This document shows, piece by piece, positions 7,980 through 15,682 of a stretch of DNA of 34,496 bases (its first letter is position 1; each line of letters begins with the position of its first letter). Below the pieces are notes generated by a model. The model saw nothing but the letters and a program-made list of their open reading frames with translations, did not search any database and was not told the DNA's origin. Origin of the DNA: Lachnobacterium bovis (GTDB lineage Bacteria; Bacillota; Clostridia; Lachnospirales; Lachnospiraceae); the NCBI RefSeq assembly GCF_900111325.1, contig NZ_FOGW01000010.1:1-34496 (forward strand), written 5' to 3'. The translations under genes were made by a program, and so were the position numbers.

Positions 7980-8020
7980 AAGCATAGTAAATTGTAATTA
8001 AAATACAAACTACTATGCTT
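7980..8020 (-). terminator. Intrinsic terminator of the CNNM-family gene
   Basis: AAGCATAGTA (7980-7989) pairs perfectly with TACTATGCTT (8011-8020), and TTGTA/TACAA pairs inside. Read on the minus strand, the stem is followed by a run of eight T's, directly downstream of the stop at 8030. On the plus strand there is no T run, so it would be a poor terminator for the adhesin gene. Confidence 0.8.
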
Positions 8021-8029
8021 AAGTATTAA

Positions 8030-9301
8030 TTATGAGTCTTTTATCTCTTCAGAAGGCAATTTGATATAAACTCGTTCAATTCGATTTTTATCAACCTGAT
8101 TGATTTTTAAAAGAACGTTATCATCGTTAATTACAATTTCATTTTTTACTGGCAAGTGATCAAGTAAACCAAGACAATAACCACCAATTGTATCATAATC
8201 ATCTGATTCAAGATGTATTTTCAAAGTGTTAGAAACATCATCAATATTAGCTGAGCCGAGTACTAGAAATTCACGGTCAGAAATTTGTGTAATATCGTCT
8301 TCTTCGTCAAAGTCATATTCATCACGAATTTCACCAACGATTTCTTCGAGTAAGTCTTCTAATGTGATGAGCCCTGCAGTTGAGCCATATTCATCAAGTA
8401 CAATAGCCATTGAAATTGAATTTTTTCGCATCTCGATAAATAAATCAGCTGTATTTTTTGATTCAAAAGTAAAATAAGGTTTACGTAAAATAGAATCAAT
8501 AGTAAAATTAGATTCATTTCTACATAGGAGTAAATCCTTGATATTAATTGTTCCAACGACGTTATCTGTAGTATCTTCATAAACTGGAAGTCTAGTGAAT
8601 TTATTGTCTTTGAAAATTTCAATAATATCATCATATGATGAGTCGATTGAAACGAAAACCATATCTATTCGTGGAACCATTACTTCCTTGGCATTAGCGT
8701 CTCCAAAATCAAATAAGTTATGAATTATATCACGTTCTTCGTGCTCAATAACCCCGTTTTCTTGTCCAACGTCAACAATAGTTCTAATTTCTTCCTCAGA
8801 AATTGTTTGACTAAGTTTGTCAGGATCGATTCGAAGAAGAAATAGCACTAGTTTTGATAGGCTATTTAATACAAAAATAAAAGGTGTAAATATGAACATT
8901 AACATACTAATAACCCTTGCGTATCTAAAAGAATATTTTTCAGACTGTATAGTTGCAAGAGTTTTAGGAGTTATTTCACCAAAAATTAAAATAACAAGAG
9001 TTAGAATACCTGTTACTATTCCAGCTGCATAATTTCCAAAATATTTGATTGCAAGGGATGTTGAAAGAGAAGATGCTGATAAATTAACAATGTTGTTACC
9101 TATCAAAATCGCAGACAACATTTTAGAGCTATCGTCTGTTATTTTAAGAACTAAAGAAGCTCGTTTATCTTTATTTTCGGCTAAAGTTCGTAACTTTATT
9201 TTGCTAACGGTTGTAAGCGCAGTCTCGGCCGATGAAAAAAAGGCGGAAAGTATCAATAATATAATTAAAATGATTAGTTTTCCTATGTCGCTATTATCCA
9301 A
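8030..9301 (-). CDS. CNNM/CBS/CorC-domain membrane protein (HlyC/CorC family)
   Basis: A 423-aa member of the family formerly called hemolysin-like, now linked to Mg2+/divalent cation efflux. The N-terminal CNNM (DUF21) transmembrane domain (about 1-190) carries SAFFSSAETALTT and IFGEITPKTLA, both hallmarks. Two CBS domains follow (about 205-325; KEVMVPRIDMV, TRLPVYED, LDEYGSTAGLITLEDLLEEIVGEI), then a CorC/HlyC C-terminal domain (about 335-415). Start is TTG at 9301, with GAGGTG at normal spacing upstream; no ATG fits better. It is monocistronic, with its own promoter (9432-9460) and terminator (7980-8020). Confidence 0.93.
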   Translation of the reverse strand: MDNSDIGKLIILIILLILSAFFSSAETALTTVSKIKLRTLAENKDKRASLVLKITDDSSKMLSAILIGNNIVNLSASSLSTSLAIKYFGNYAAGIVTGILTLVILIFGEITPKTLATIQSEKYSFRYARVISMLMFIFTPFIFVLNSLSKLVLFLLRIDPDKLSQTISEEEIRTIVDVGQENGVIEHEERDIIHNLFDFGDANAKEVMVPRIDMVFVSIDSSYDDIIEIFKDNKFTRLPVYEDTTDNVVGTINIKDLLLCRNESNFTIDSILRKPYFTFESKNTADLFIEMRKNSISMAIVLDEYGSTAGLITLEDLLEEIVGEIRDEYDFDEEDDITQISDREFLVLGSANIDDVSNTLKIHLESDDYDTIGGYCLGLLDHLPVKNEIVINDDNVLLKINQVDKNRIERVYIKLPSEEIKDS

Positions 9302-9338
9302 AAAAATTTCACCTCATTAAGAAATATTTTACATAAGT

Positions 9339-9402
9339 AAATCCAAACGTAAATTCAAACGTAAATTCAAACGTAAATTTAAACGTAAGTAAATTTAAAC
9401 GT
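9339..9402. repeat. Five 12-bp tandem repeats (AAATTCAAACGT type)
   Basis: Variants of AAATTCAAACGT occur at 9339, 9351, 9363, 9375 and 9391, the last after a 4-bp AAGT insert; a sixth, degraded copy follows. They lie in the 5' leader of the CNNM gene between its promoter and start codon. Simple expansion is likely; an effect on leader length or protein binding is possible. Confidence 0.8.
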
Positions 9403-9431
9403 AAGCAAATTTATACATAAGTAATACTTTT

Positions 9432-9460
9432 ATTATACACATATTTGATAATATTGTCTA
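9432..9460 (-). promoter_or_regulatory. Promoter of the CNNM-family gene
   Basis: On the minus strand: TAGACA (9455-9460), a 17-bp spacer, then a perfect TATAAT (9432-9437) preceded by TGTG, giving an extended -10. It lies just downstream of the guaB terminator, so the CNNM gene is transcribed on its own. The leader is about 120 nt. Confidence 0.7.
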
Positions 9461-9468
9461 ATAAAAGA

Positions 9469-9504
9469 GGCTAATACTATCCTTTTAATCGGATAATATT
9501 AGCC
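9469..9504 (-). terminator. Intrinsic terminator of guaB
   Basis: GGCTAATA (9469-9476) pairs with TATTAGCC (9497-9504), then after one mismatch TATCC pairs with GGATA, closing an 8-nt loop. On the minus strand it is followed by TCTTTTATT. It lies 46 bp after the guaB stop. Confidence 0.75.
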
Positions 9505-9549
9505 ACTTATAAAGTCTTGATTTATAAATTAATAATAGTAAGTCAGATA

Positions 9550-11004
9550 TTAAGCCTCAGTTGTATAGTTAGGAGCTTCTTTAGTAATGTGAATGTCATG
9601 TGGATGACTTTCTTTTAATGAAGCTGAAGTAATTTTTACAAACTGACCTTTCTCTTTTAAGTCTTCGATTGTTGGGCAACCGCAGTAACCCATACCTGAA
9701 CGAATACCACCAACTAATTGGAAGATAGTATCTTCGATGCTTCCTTTGTAAGCAACACGTCCTTCAACACCTTCAGGAACAAGTTTCTTAGCATTTGTCT
9801 GGAAGTAACGATCTTTACTACCGTTTTCCATAGCTGCGATAGATCCCATACCACGGTAAACTTTGTATTTTCTACCTTGGAATATTTCGAATTCGCCAGG
9901 AGCCTCATCACAACCAGCAAACATAGATCCCATCATACATACGTTAGCACCAGCTGCAAGAGCTTTTGTCATATCACCAGAGAATTTGATTCCACCATCT
10001 GCGATACATGGAATACCGTATTCTTTAGTTGTTTTGTAAACGTCCATGATAGCAGTGATTTGAGGAACACCAATACCAGCAACTACACGAGTTGTACAGA
10101 TTGATCCAGGTCCAATACCAACTTTAACTGCATCAGCACCAGCTTCGATTAAAGCTTTAGCAGCAGCACCAGTAGCAATGTTACCAGCGATAACCTGTAA
10201 ATCTGGATATGTGTTTTTGATTTTCTTAACTGCTTCAATGATGTTCTTAGAATGGCCGTGAGCTGAGTCAACAACGATTACGTCAACATGAGCGTTAACA
10301 AGAGCTTCAACTCTTTCCATCATGTTAGCTGTAATACCTACACCAGCACCACAAAGAAGACGTCCCTGTTCATCTTTGGCAGAGTTAGGATATTTAATTT
10401 GTTTTTCAATATCTTTAATAGTAATTAAACCTTTTAAGTTGAAATTATCATCAACGATTGGTAATTTTTCTTTTTTAGCTTTAGCTAAAATTTCTTTTGC
10501 TGCTTCGATAGTTATTCCTTCTTTAGCAGTAACTAAGTTTTCAGATGTCATACATTCACTGATTTTTTGTGTGTAATCTGTCTGGAATTTTAAATCACGG
10601 TTAGTGATAATACCAACTAATTTACCATCTTCTGTAATAGGTACACCAGAAATACGGAATTTAGCCATTAAGTCATCTGCATCTCTTAATGTATGATTTG
10701 GAGAAAGGTAAAATGGATCAGTAATTACGCCGTTTTCTGAACGTTTTACTTTGTCAACCTCATCAGCCTGTGCCTCAATAGACATATTTTTGTGGATGAT
10801 TCCGATACCACCTTGTCTTGCCATGGCAATAGCCATTTTTGATTCAGTTACGGTGTCCATCGCCGCACTCATCATAGGAATATTTAAAACGATTTTCTTT
10901 GTAAGATGTGTTCTTAAATCAACTAAGTTAGGTGTAACCTCCGAATATTGAGGAACTAATAACACGTCATCAAATGTAATTCCATCGCCGATAATAGTAC
11001 CCAT
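9550..11004 (-). CDS. guaB: IMP dehydrogenase
   Basis: A 484-aa cytoplasmic enzyme that oxidises IMP to XMP with NAD+, the committed step of guanine nucleotide synthesis. It has the TIM-barrel start (GITFDDVLLVPQYS), a CBS pair inserted at about 93-205, the catalytic loop GIGPGSICTTR with Cys303, and the flap/Arg-Tyr segment near YRGMGSIAAM. Length is normal. ATG 11004 is preceded by GTGAGGA. It has a strong promoter ~200 bp upstream (11211-11239) and a structured leader that may control read-through. Confidence 0.97.
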   Translation of the reverse strand: MGTIIGDGITFDDVLLVPQYSEVTPNLVDLRTHLTKKIVLNIPMMSAAMDTVTESKMAIAMARQGGIGIIHKNMSIEAQADEVDKVKRSENGVITDPFYLSPNHTLRDADDLMAKFRISGVPITEDGKLVGIITNRDLKFQTDYTQKISECMTSENLVTAKEGITIEAAKEILAKAKKEKLPIVDDNFNLKGLITIKDIEKQIKYPNSAKDEQGRLLCGAGVGITANMMERVEALVNAHVDVIVVDSAHGHSKNIIEAVKKIKNTYPDLQVIAGNIATGAAAKALIEAGADAVKVGIGPGSICTTRVVAGIGVPQITAIMDVYKTTKEYGIPCIADGGIKFSGDMTKALAAGANVCMMGSMFAGCDEAPGEFEIFQGRKYKVYRGMGSIAAMENGSKDRYFQTNAKKLVPEGVEGRVAYKGSIEDTIFQLVGGIRSGMGYCGCPTIEDLKEKGQFVKITSASLKESHPHDIHITKEAPNYTTEA

Positions 11005-11060
11005 TTATAAAATCCTCACTTTCTTAATACAAATGTTTATTTATACGAAAAAATAATAAA

Positions 11061-11194
11061 TGTTTATCATGGGGAATGATAAACACTGCTGTGAATTGCT
11101 CAGAAAAAACCCTGAATTGTATGAAAAATTAATAGAAACAACTAGAAATATACTAGAATTCACTAATTTGGAGCAGTATTGTTTCTGAGAATTC
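11061..11194 (-). ncRNA. Structured guaB leader with terminator and competing antiterminator
   Basis: Read on the minus strand. A 12-bp stem interrupted by a small bulge joins 11182-11194 (GAATTCTCAGAAA) to 11093-11106. A perfect 10-bp hairpin (11076-11085 with 11061-11070, loop TCCCC) is followed by TTTATTATTTTTT, an intrinsic terminator 57 bp before the guaB start. The segment 11172-11180 (AATACTGCT) can instead pair over 9 bp with 11082-11090 (AGCAGTGTT), which overlaps the terminator's 5' arm. Such mutually exclusive pairings are typical of attenuators and riboswitches. It does not match the purine riboswitch core that I know, so the ligand or factor is unknown. Confidence 0.55.
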
Positions 11195-11210
11195 GGTTCA
11201 TATTGGAAAA

Positions 11211-11239
11211 AATATAGCAAAATTCTTGTTGGATGTCAA
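11211..11239 (-). promoter_or_regulatory. guaB promoter
   Basis: On the minus strand: perfect TTGACA (11234-11239), a 17-bp spacer, TATATT (11211-11216). Transcription would start near 11204, giving a leader of about 200 nt before guaB. Confidence 0.75.
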
Positions 11240-11295
11240 GATTGTTTATGAAATTTTTGAATAAAAATTATAAATAATTTTTATTTGTAAATCCC

Positions 11296-11324
11296 TTGAT
11301 ATTTTAAAATAGTTATTGTATACT
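11296..11324 (+). promoter_or_regulatory. hisA promoter
   Basis: TTGATA (11296-11301), a 17-bp spacer, TATACT (11319-11324). Predicted start is near 11331, about 107 nt ahead of the hisA start codon. It is divergent from the guaB promoter 57 bp away. Confidence 0.7.
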
Positions 11325-11363
11325 AATCAGCAAAAAGAAAACGCAATATGAATTTAAACAATT

Positions 11364-11409
11364 AAGGGACAAAGAAGTCGCACATCGTGGTACTTTTTTG
11401 CCCTTTTTT
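11364..11409 (+). terminator. Terminator-like attenuator hairpin in the hisA leader
   Basis: AAGGG (11364-11368), one bulged A, then CAAAGAAGT pairs with ACTTTTTTG (11392-11400) and CCCTT (11401-11405). A T run follows. It lies between the promoter and the hisA ribosome site, so most transcripts could stop here unless it is relieved. AAAACG (11338-11343) can also pair with CGTTTT (11418-11423), next to the AAAGGAG ribosome site. A GTGGTAC in the loop recalls the T-box, but there is no room for a T-box Stem I. Confidence 0.55.
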
Positions 11410-11437
11410 AGTTAATACGTTTTAAAGGAGATAAAAA

Positions 11438-12214
11438 ATGGAGTTTAGACCATGCGTTGATATCCATAATGGTAAAGTCAAACAGATAGTTGGCGGAAGT
11501 TTGACAGATGTAAATGATGTTGCATTAGAGAACTATGTTTCAGAGGTTGATGGAGATTATTATGGTAAGCTTTATAAGAAATATGGCTTAAAAGGTGGGC
11601 ATATTATTCTTTTGAATCATAAGGATAGCCAGTATTATGAAGCAACAAAGCAGCAAGCGATAAAAACGCTAAAATCGTACGATAAAGGCTTTCAAATTGG
11701 TGGAGGCATCGATTGTTCAAATGCGAAAGAATATATTGAAAATGGGGCTGATAAAGTGATTGTGACATCTTATGTTTTTAAAGATGGCAAAATCAACTAT
11801 CAAAATTTAAAAGAAATAGTGGCAATAGTTGGAAAAGAAAATTTGGTTTTAGATTTGAGTGTTAGAAAAAAAGATTCAAATTACTATGTTGTAACAGATA
11901 GATGGCAGAAATTCACAGATGAAATTTTAAATCATAAATTGTTAGATGAATTAGAAAAATATTGTAGTGAATTTCTTATTCATGCTGTGGATGTAGAAGG
12001 AAAAGCCGATGGAATAGAAGAAAATGTTGTCAAACTTCTTAGCGAATGGGGCAAGATACCAACAACCTACGCGGGCGGTATCAGTTCATATGACGACATT
12101 AGACTTATTAAAAAAATAGGAAAAAATAAAATAAACATTACAATAGGTAGTGCATTAGATATTTTTGGTGGGAAACTAAAAATAAAAGAAGTGCTAGATA
12201 TATGTAAAGATTGA
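11438..12214 (+). CDS. hisA: Phosphoribosylformimino-5-aminoimidazole carboxamide ribotide isomerase, eukaryote type
   Basis: This 258-aa TIM-barrel isomerase catalyses the fourth step of histidine synthesis (ProFAR to PRFAR), an Amadori rearrangement. The start MEFRPCVDIHNGKVKQIVGG, with Asp8, and the later VLDLS (Asp139), FQIGGGID and TTYAGGISS phosphate-binding loops identify it. The sequence style is that of the eukaryote-type HisA (yeast HIS6-like) found in some Clostridia, not the standard bacterial one. No other his genes are nearby, so it is a stand-alone his gene. Ribosome site AAAGGAG is well placed. It is followed by glnA after 53 bp without an obvious terminator. Confidence 0.9.
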   Translation: MEFRPCVDIHNGKVKQIVGGSLTDVNDVALENYVSEVDGDYYGKLYKKYGLKGGHIILLNHKDSQYYEATKQQAIKTLKSYDKGFQIGGGIDCSNAKEYIENGADKVIVTSYVFKDGKINYQNLKEIVAIVGKENLVLDLSVRKKDSNYYVVTDRWQKFTDEILNHKLLDELEKYCSEFLIHAVDVEGKADGIEENVVKLLSEWGKIPTTYAGGISSYDDIRLIKKIGKNKINITIGSALDIFGGKLKIKEVLDICKD

Positions 12215-12267
12215 TATAAATCAAAACTTTATTATTTTTTAAGTTAAGAAAGAAGAGGAAAATGAAA

Positions 12268-13599
12268 ATGCCTAAATATACTAGAGAAGAAATCATAAGA
12301 TTGGTTGAAGAAGAAGACGTAGAATTTATTAGACTTCAATTTACAGATATTTTTGGAACACTTAAAAATGTTGCAATTACATCTAGTCAATTAGAAAAAG
12401 CATTAGATAATAAATGTATGTTTGACGGATCTTCTATTGAGGGATTTGTTAGAATAGAAGAGTCTGATATGTATTTATATCCTGATTTAGATACTTTTGT
12501 TATTTTTCCATGGAGACCTCAAACGGGAAAAGTGGCAAGAATCATATGCGATATAAGAAAATCTGATGGAACACCATTTGAATGTGATTGTCGTTATATT
12601 TTAAAGAAACAGCTCGAAAGAGCGCATAAAATGGGTTATAAATTTCAGGTGGGTAGTGAATGTGAATTTTTCCTATTTCATCAAGATGAAAATGGACAAC
12701 CAACAACAATCAGTCATGAAAAAGGTGGATATTTTGATTTAGGCCCAGTTGATTTAGGAGAAAATGCAAGACGAGATATGGTTTTAACATTAGAGGATAT
12801 GGATTTTGAAGTTGAGGCATCTCATCATGAAGTTGCACCAGCTCAGCATGAAATTGATTTAAAATATACAGAAGCACTTGAGGCAGCTGACAATATTATG
12901 ACATTTAAATTAGCGGTAAAAACTATTGCAAAACGACATGGACTATTCGCAAGTTTTATGCCAAAACCAAAATGTGGCGTAAGCGGTTCAGGTATGCATA
13001 TCAATATGTCATTGACTAAAGATGGACAAAATATTTTTTACGATGAGAATGGTAAACTTCAGTTAAGTGAAAATGCATATTATTTTATAGGTGGAATAAT
13101 GAAGCACATTAAAGGAATGACAGCAATTACTAATCCACTTATAAATTCATATAAACGATTTGTGCCTGGATATGAGGCACCTATTTATATTGCGTGGTCA
13201 GCAACTAATAGAAGTCCACTTATTCGAATTCCAACCCCAAGAGAAGAGGAAACAAGAATAGAGCTTAGATGTCCAGATCCTTCAACTAATCCTTATTTAG
13301 CTTTTGCAGTATGTCTTGCAGCGGGATTAGATGGAATTGAAAATAAAATCGAACCACCAAAAGGTGTGCATGGTAATGTTTTCGAGCTAACACCAGAAGA
13401 TATTGAAAAATTAAAAATTGAAGAATTGCCACAGAATTTATTTGAAGCAATCAAGGAATTACAAAAAGATGATTACATCAAAGAAGTTCTAGGAAATTTA
13501 ATAGTTTCCAAAATGGTTACAGCAAAAATGGATGAATGGACAAGATATAGAGAACAAATTTCACAATGGGAAATAGATCAATATCTATATAAAATATAA
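12268..13599 (+). CDS. glnA: Glutamine synthetase, type I
   Basis: A 443-aa enzyme making glutamine from glutamate, ammonia and ATP. It shows the GSI beta-grasp start (EEEDVEFIRLQFTDIFGTLKNVAI), the metal-site segments FQVGSECEFFLF and VEASHHEVAPAQHEID, the ATP signature KPKCGVSGSGMHINMSL, and RSPLIRIP/RIELRCPDPSTNPYLA. It is of the short GSI-alpha class of Firmicutes. Of two close ATGs, 12268 (MPKYTREE) is nine bases after AGAGG and matches the family start better than 12262. An ANTAR-domain regulator gene follows 58 bp later, so the two are probably linked in regulation. No separate promoter is obvious; hisA transcripts may read through. Confidence 0.96.
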   Translation: MPKYTREEIIRLVEEEDVEFIRLQFTDIFGTLKNVAITSSQLEKALDNKCMFDGSSIEGFVRIEESDMYLYPDLDTFVIFPWRPQTGKVARIICDIRKSDGTPFECDCRYILKKQLERAHKMGYKFQVGSECEFFLFHQDENGQPTTISHEKGGYFDLGPVDLGENARRDMVLTLEDMDFEVEASHHEVAPAQHEIDLKYTEALEAADNIMTFKLAVKTIAKRHGLFASFMPKPKCGVSGSGMHINMSLTKDGQNIFYDENGKLQLSENAYYFIGGIMKHIKGMTAITNPLINSYKRFVPGYEAPIYIAWSATNRSPLIRIPTPREEETRIELRCPDPSTNPYLAFAVCLAAGLDGIENKIEPPKGVHGNVFELTPEDIEKLKIEELPQNLFEAIKELQKDDYIKEVLGNLIVSKMVTAKMDEWTRYREQISQWEIDQYLYKI

Positions 13600-13657
13600 T
13601 ATTTCACAGAAGCATTTTTAATAGAAAAACGAAACTAAAGAATTATGAGGTAGAATT

Positions 13658-14215
13658 GTGAACAATATTATAGTTGCTTTTCCGAATGAGAAAAATGCAC
13701 AAAAAATAAAAAGAATATTGACACAAAGCGGTTATAGTGTGAAGAATGTTTGTACAACAGGAGCCGCAGTATTAGCTAGCATGGGAAATTTAGAAAGTGG
13801 AATATTAGTATGTGGTAGCCAGTTTGTTGATATGCGATATACAGAAATATTTGAGTATATGTCGCAGGACTTTCAAATGTTACTTGTAGCCTCGCCGCAG
13901 GCTGTAGATGATAGATTTATAGTATCGGATAAAAATCAAAGATTAGTTTGTCTGTATTTACCAATTAAGGTGCATGAACTTTTAGAGACAATTGAGATGA
14001 TGAATTATTCCATTAATCGAAAGAAAAAGAAACGAAAAAAATTAAAAGAGAGAACACCTGAGGAGAAAAAACAAATAGAAGATGCTAAATTGATACTTAT
14101 GAATCGTAATAATATGACAGAAGAAGAAGCTCACAGATACATACAAAAAAGAAGTATGGATAATGGAATTAGTTTCCTAGAAACAGCTCAAATGATACTT
14201 AGTTTGTTAGGCTAG
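13658..14215 (+). CDS. ANTAR-domain antiterminator with degenerate receiver domain
   Basis: A 185-aa protein starting at GTG (13658), with ATGAGG upstream; no ATG fits. Residues 1-115 have a CheY-like alternation, but the position of the phosphorylated Asp at the end of strand 3 (GILVCGSQF, about residues 49-55) carries Cys/Gly, so phosphotransfer is unlikely. A basic linker (121-130) leads to a C-terminal ANTAR domain (about 130-184; EDAKLILMNRNNMTEEEAHRYIQKRSMD...AQMIL), which in known members binds paired RNA hairpins and prevents termination. It lies directly after glnA, as ANTAR proteins do in several Clostridia, suggesting nitrogen control by protein partner or ligand and not a kinase. 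Confidence 0.85.
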   Translation: MNNIIVAFPNEKNAQKIKRILTQSGYSVKNVCTTGAAVLASMGNLESGILVCGSQFVDMRYTEIFEYMSQDFQMLLVASPQAVDDRFIVSDKNQRLVCLYLPIKVHELLETIEMMNYSINRKKKKRKKLKERTPEEKKQIEDAKLILMNRNNMTEEEAHRYIQKRSMDNGISFLETAQMILSLLG

Positions 14216-14297
14216 AAAACAAACACAAATAATACATAAAATAGTTAAATAATCATTTAATATATACAAAATCAAAATAAAAAGATTGGAGAAAGAA

Positions 14298-15512
14298 ATG
14301 TTTACAGTTAATGAAAATTATTTAAAATTACCAGGTAGTTACTTATTTAGTACTATTGGCAAAAAAGTTGCTGCTTTTGAAAGTGCAAATCCAGATAAAA
14401 AAATCATTCGTTTAGGAATTGGTGATGTAACACAGCCATTAGCACCAGCAATTATTGAAGCACTTCATAAAGCTGTTGATGAAATGGCAAATCCAGAAAC
14501 ATTTAGAGGTTATGCACCAGATTTAGGATATGAATTTTTAAGAAAAGCAATCGTAGAAAATGATTATAAAGCAAGAAATTGTGATATTGAAGCAGATGAA
14601 ATTTTTGTTTCAGATGGTGCAAAAAGTGATTCTGGAAATATTCAAGAATTATTTGGACCAGATTGTAAAATTGCAGTATGTGATCCAGTTTATCCAGTAT
14701 ACGTTGATTCAAATGTTATGGCAGGAAGAACAGGAGTATATGATAAAGCAACGGAAGTATGGAGTAATGTTATTTATATGCCTACTACAGCAGAAAACAA
14801 TTTTGTTCCAGAGTTTCCAAAAGAAACACCTGATGTAATTTATTTATGTTTACCAAATAATCCAACAGGTACAACATTAACTAAGACTGATTTACAGAAA
14901 TGGGTTGATTATGCCAACGAAAATAAAGCAGTTATTATATATGATGCAGCTTATGAAGCATATATTAGTGAAGATGATGTTGCACATTCAATCTATGAAT
15001 GTGAAGGTGCAAGAACATGTGCAATCGAGATTAGAAGTTTCTCTAAAAACGCAGGATTTACAGGCGTTCGTTTAGGATTCACAGTAGTACCTAAAGATTT
15101 GAAGGTAGATGGAGTATCAGTTAGAGATATGTGGGCAAGACGCCATGGAACTAAATTTAACGGAGCACCTTATATCGTTCAAAGAGCAGGAGAGGCTGTA
15201 TATTCTGCAGCAGGAAAAGCTCAGTTAAAAGAACAGGTTGCTTACTATATGCAAAATGCCAAAATCATAAAAGAAGGATTAAAAGATGCTGGTTATACAG
15301 TATTTGGTGGAGTAAACGCACCATATATTTGGCTTAAAACACCAGATAAAATGTCATCTTGGGATTTCTTTGACTACCTATTAGAAAAAGCAAACGTGGT
15401 TGGAACACCAGGTTCTGGATTTGGACCAAGTGGTGAAGGATACTTTAGATTGACTGCATTTGGAACACAAGAAAATTCAATTGAAGCATTAGAAAGAATA
15501 AAAAATTTGTAA
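14298..15512 (+). CDS. dapL: LL-diaminopimelate aminotransferase
   Basis: A 404-aa PLP enzyme that converts tetrahydrodipicolinate directly to LL-diaminopimelate, a short route to lysine and peptidoglycan precursors. ATG 14298 (MFTVNENYLKLPGSYLFSTI) matches the family start and has GGAG seven bases upstream; an upstream TTG in frame is not needed. Diagnostic segments: IRLGIGDVTQPLAPA, RGYAPDLGYEFLR, FVSDGAKSDSGNIQELFG, YLCLPNNPTGT, and the PLP lysine in RSFSKNAGFTGVRLG. It ends with GSGFGPSGEGYFRLTAFG. It appears to be a single gene; hairpins follow at 15542 and 15620. Confidence 0.96.
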   Translation: MFTVNENYLKLPGSYLFSTIGKKVAAFESANPDKKIIRLGIGDVTQPLAPAIIEALHKAVDEMANPETFRGYAPDLGYEFLRKAIVENDYKARNCDIEADEIFVSDGAKSDSGNIQELFGPDCKIAVCDPVYPVYVDSNVMAGRTGVYDKATEVWSNVIYMPTTAENNFVPEFPKETPDVIYLCLPNNPTGTTLTKTDLQKWVDYANENKAVIIYDAAYEAYISEDDVAHSIYECEGARTCAIEIRSFSKNAGFTGVRLGFTVVPKDLKVDGVSVRDMWARRHGTKFNGAPYIVQRAGEAVYSAAGKAQLKEQVAYYMQNAKIIKEGLKDAGYTVFGGVNAPYIWLKTPDKMSSWDFFDYLLEKANVVGTPGSGFGPSGEGYFRLTAFGTQENSIEALERIKNL

Positions 15513-15541
15513 TAATTTTGAGAAACATATTATTATCAAAA

Positions 15542-15562
15542 AAAACATTAATTAGATGTTTT
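15542..15562 (+). terminator. Weak terminator-like hairpin after dapL
   Basis: AAAACAT pairs with ATGTTTT across a 7-nt loop, followed by GGGTTTTGTT. The stem is almost all A-T, so termination would be weak. It is the first hairpin after the dapL stop. Confidence 0.4.
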
Positions 15563-15569
15563 GGGTTTT

Positions 15570-15604
15570 GTTAAATATATATTTAACTCTAGCTCAGATA
15601 TAAT
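15570..15604 (+). promoter_or_regulatory. Palindrome and -10 box ahead of the AraC/GH39 gene
   Basis: A perfect 18-bp palindrome (GTTAAATAT/ATATTTAAC, 15570-15587) lies just upstream of a perfect TATAAT (15599-15604). It covers the place of the -35 box, which itself is poor (ATATAT-like). This is the layout of an operator or activator site controlling the regulator gene; autoregulation is a natural guess. Confidence 0.45.
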
Positions 15605-15619
15605 CTGTATGGTATATTT

Positions 15620-15647
15620 AAAGGAGTTCCGTAAAAGGAGCTCCTTT
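15620..15647 (+). terminator. Hairpin at the 5' end of the AraC/GH39 transcript
   Basis: AAAGGAGTTCC pairs over 11 bp (one G-U) with GGAGCTCCTTT across a 6-nt loop; ATTGTG follows, not a clean T run. It may be the real dapL terminator, or a leader hairpin if transcription starts near 15611. Confidence 0.45.
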
Positions 15648-15682
15648 ATTGTGCATAAAATAAAAAAGGGGGGGATTATTAG

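Noticed and set aside
9718..10104. 128-aa ORF antisense to guaB
   Set aside because: It is a frame shadow of a highly conserved enzyme gene with no ribosome site or recognisable protein pattern.
11380..11400. T-box-like GTGGTAC in the hisA leader
   Set aside because: Only about 60 nt separate the predicted start site from it, so no Stem I/specifier loop can exist, and the rest of the T-box consensus is missing.
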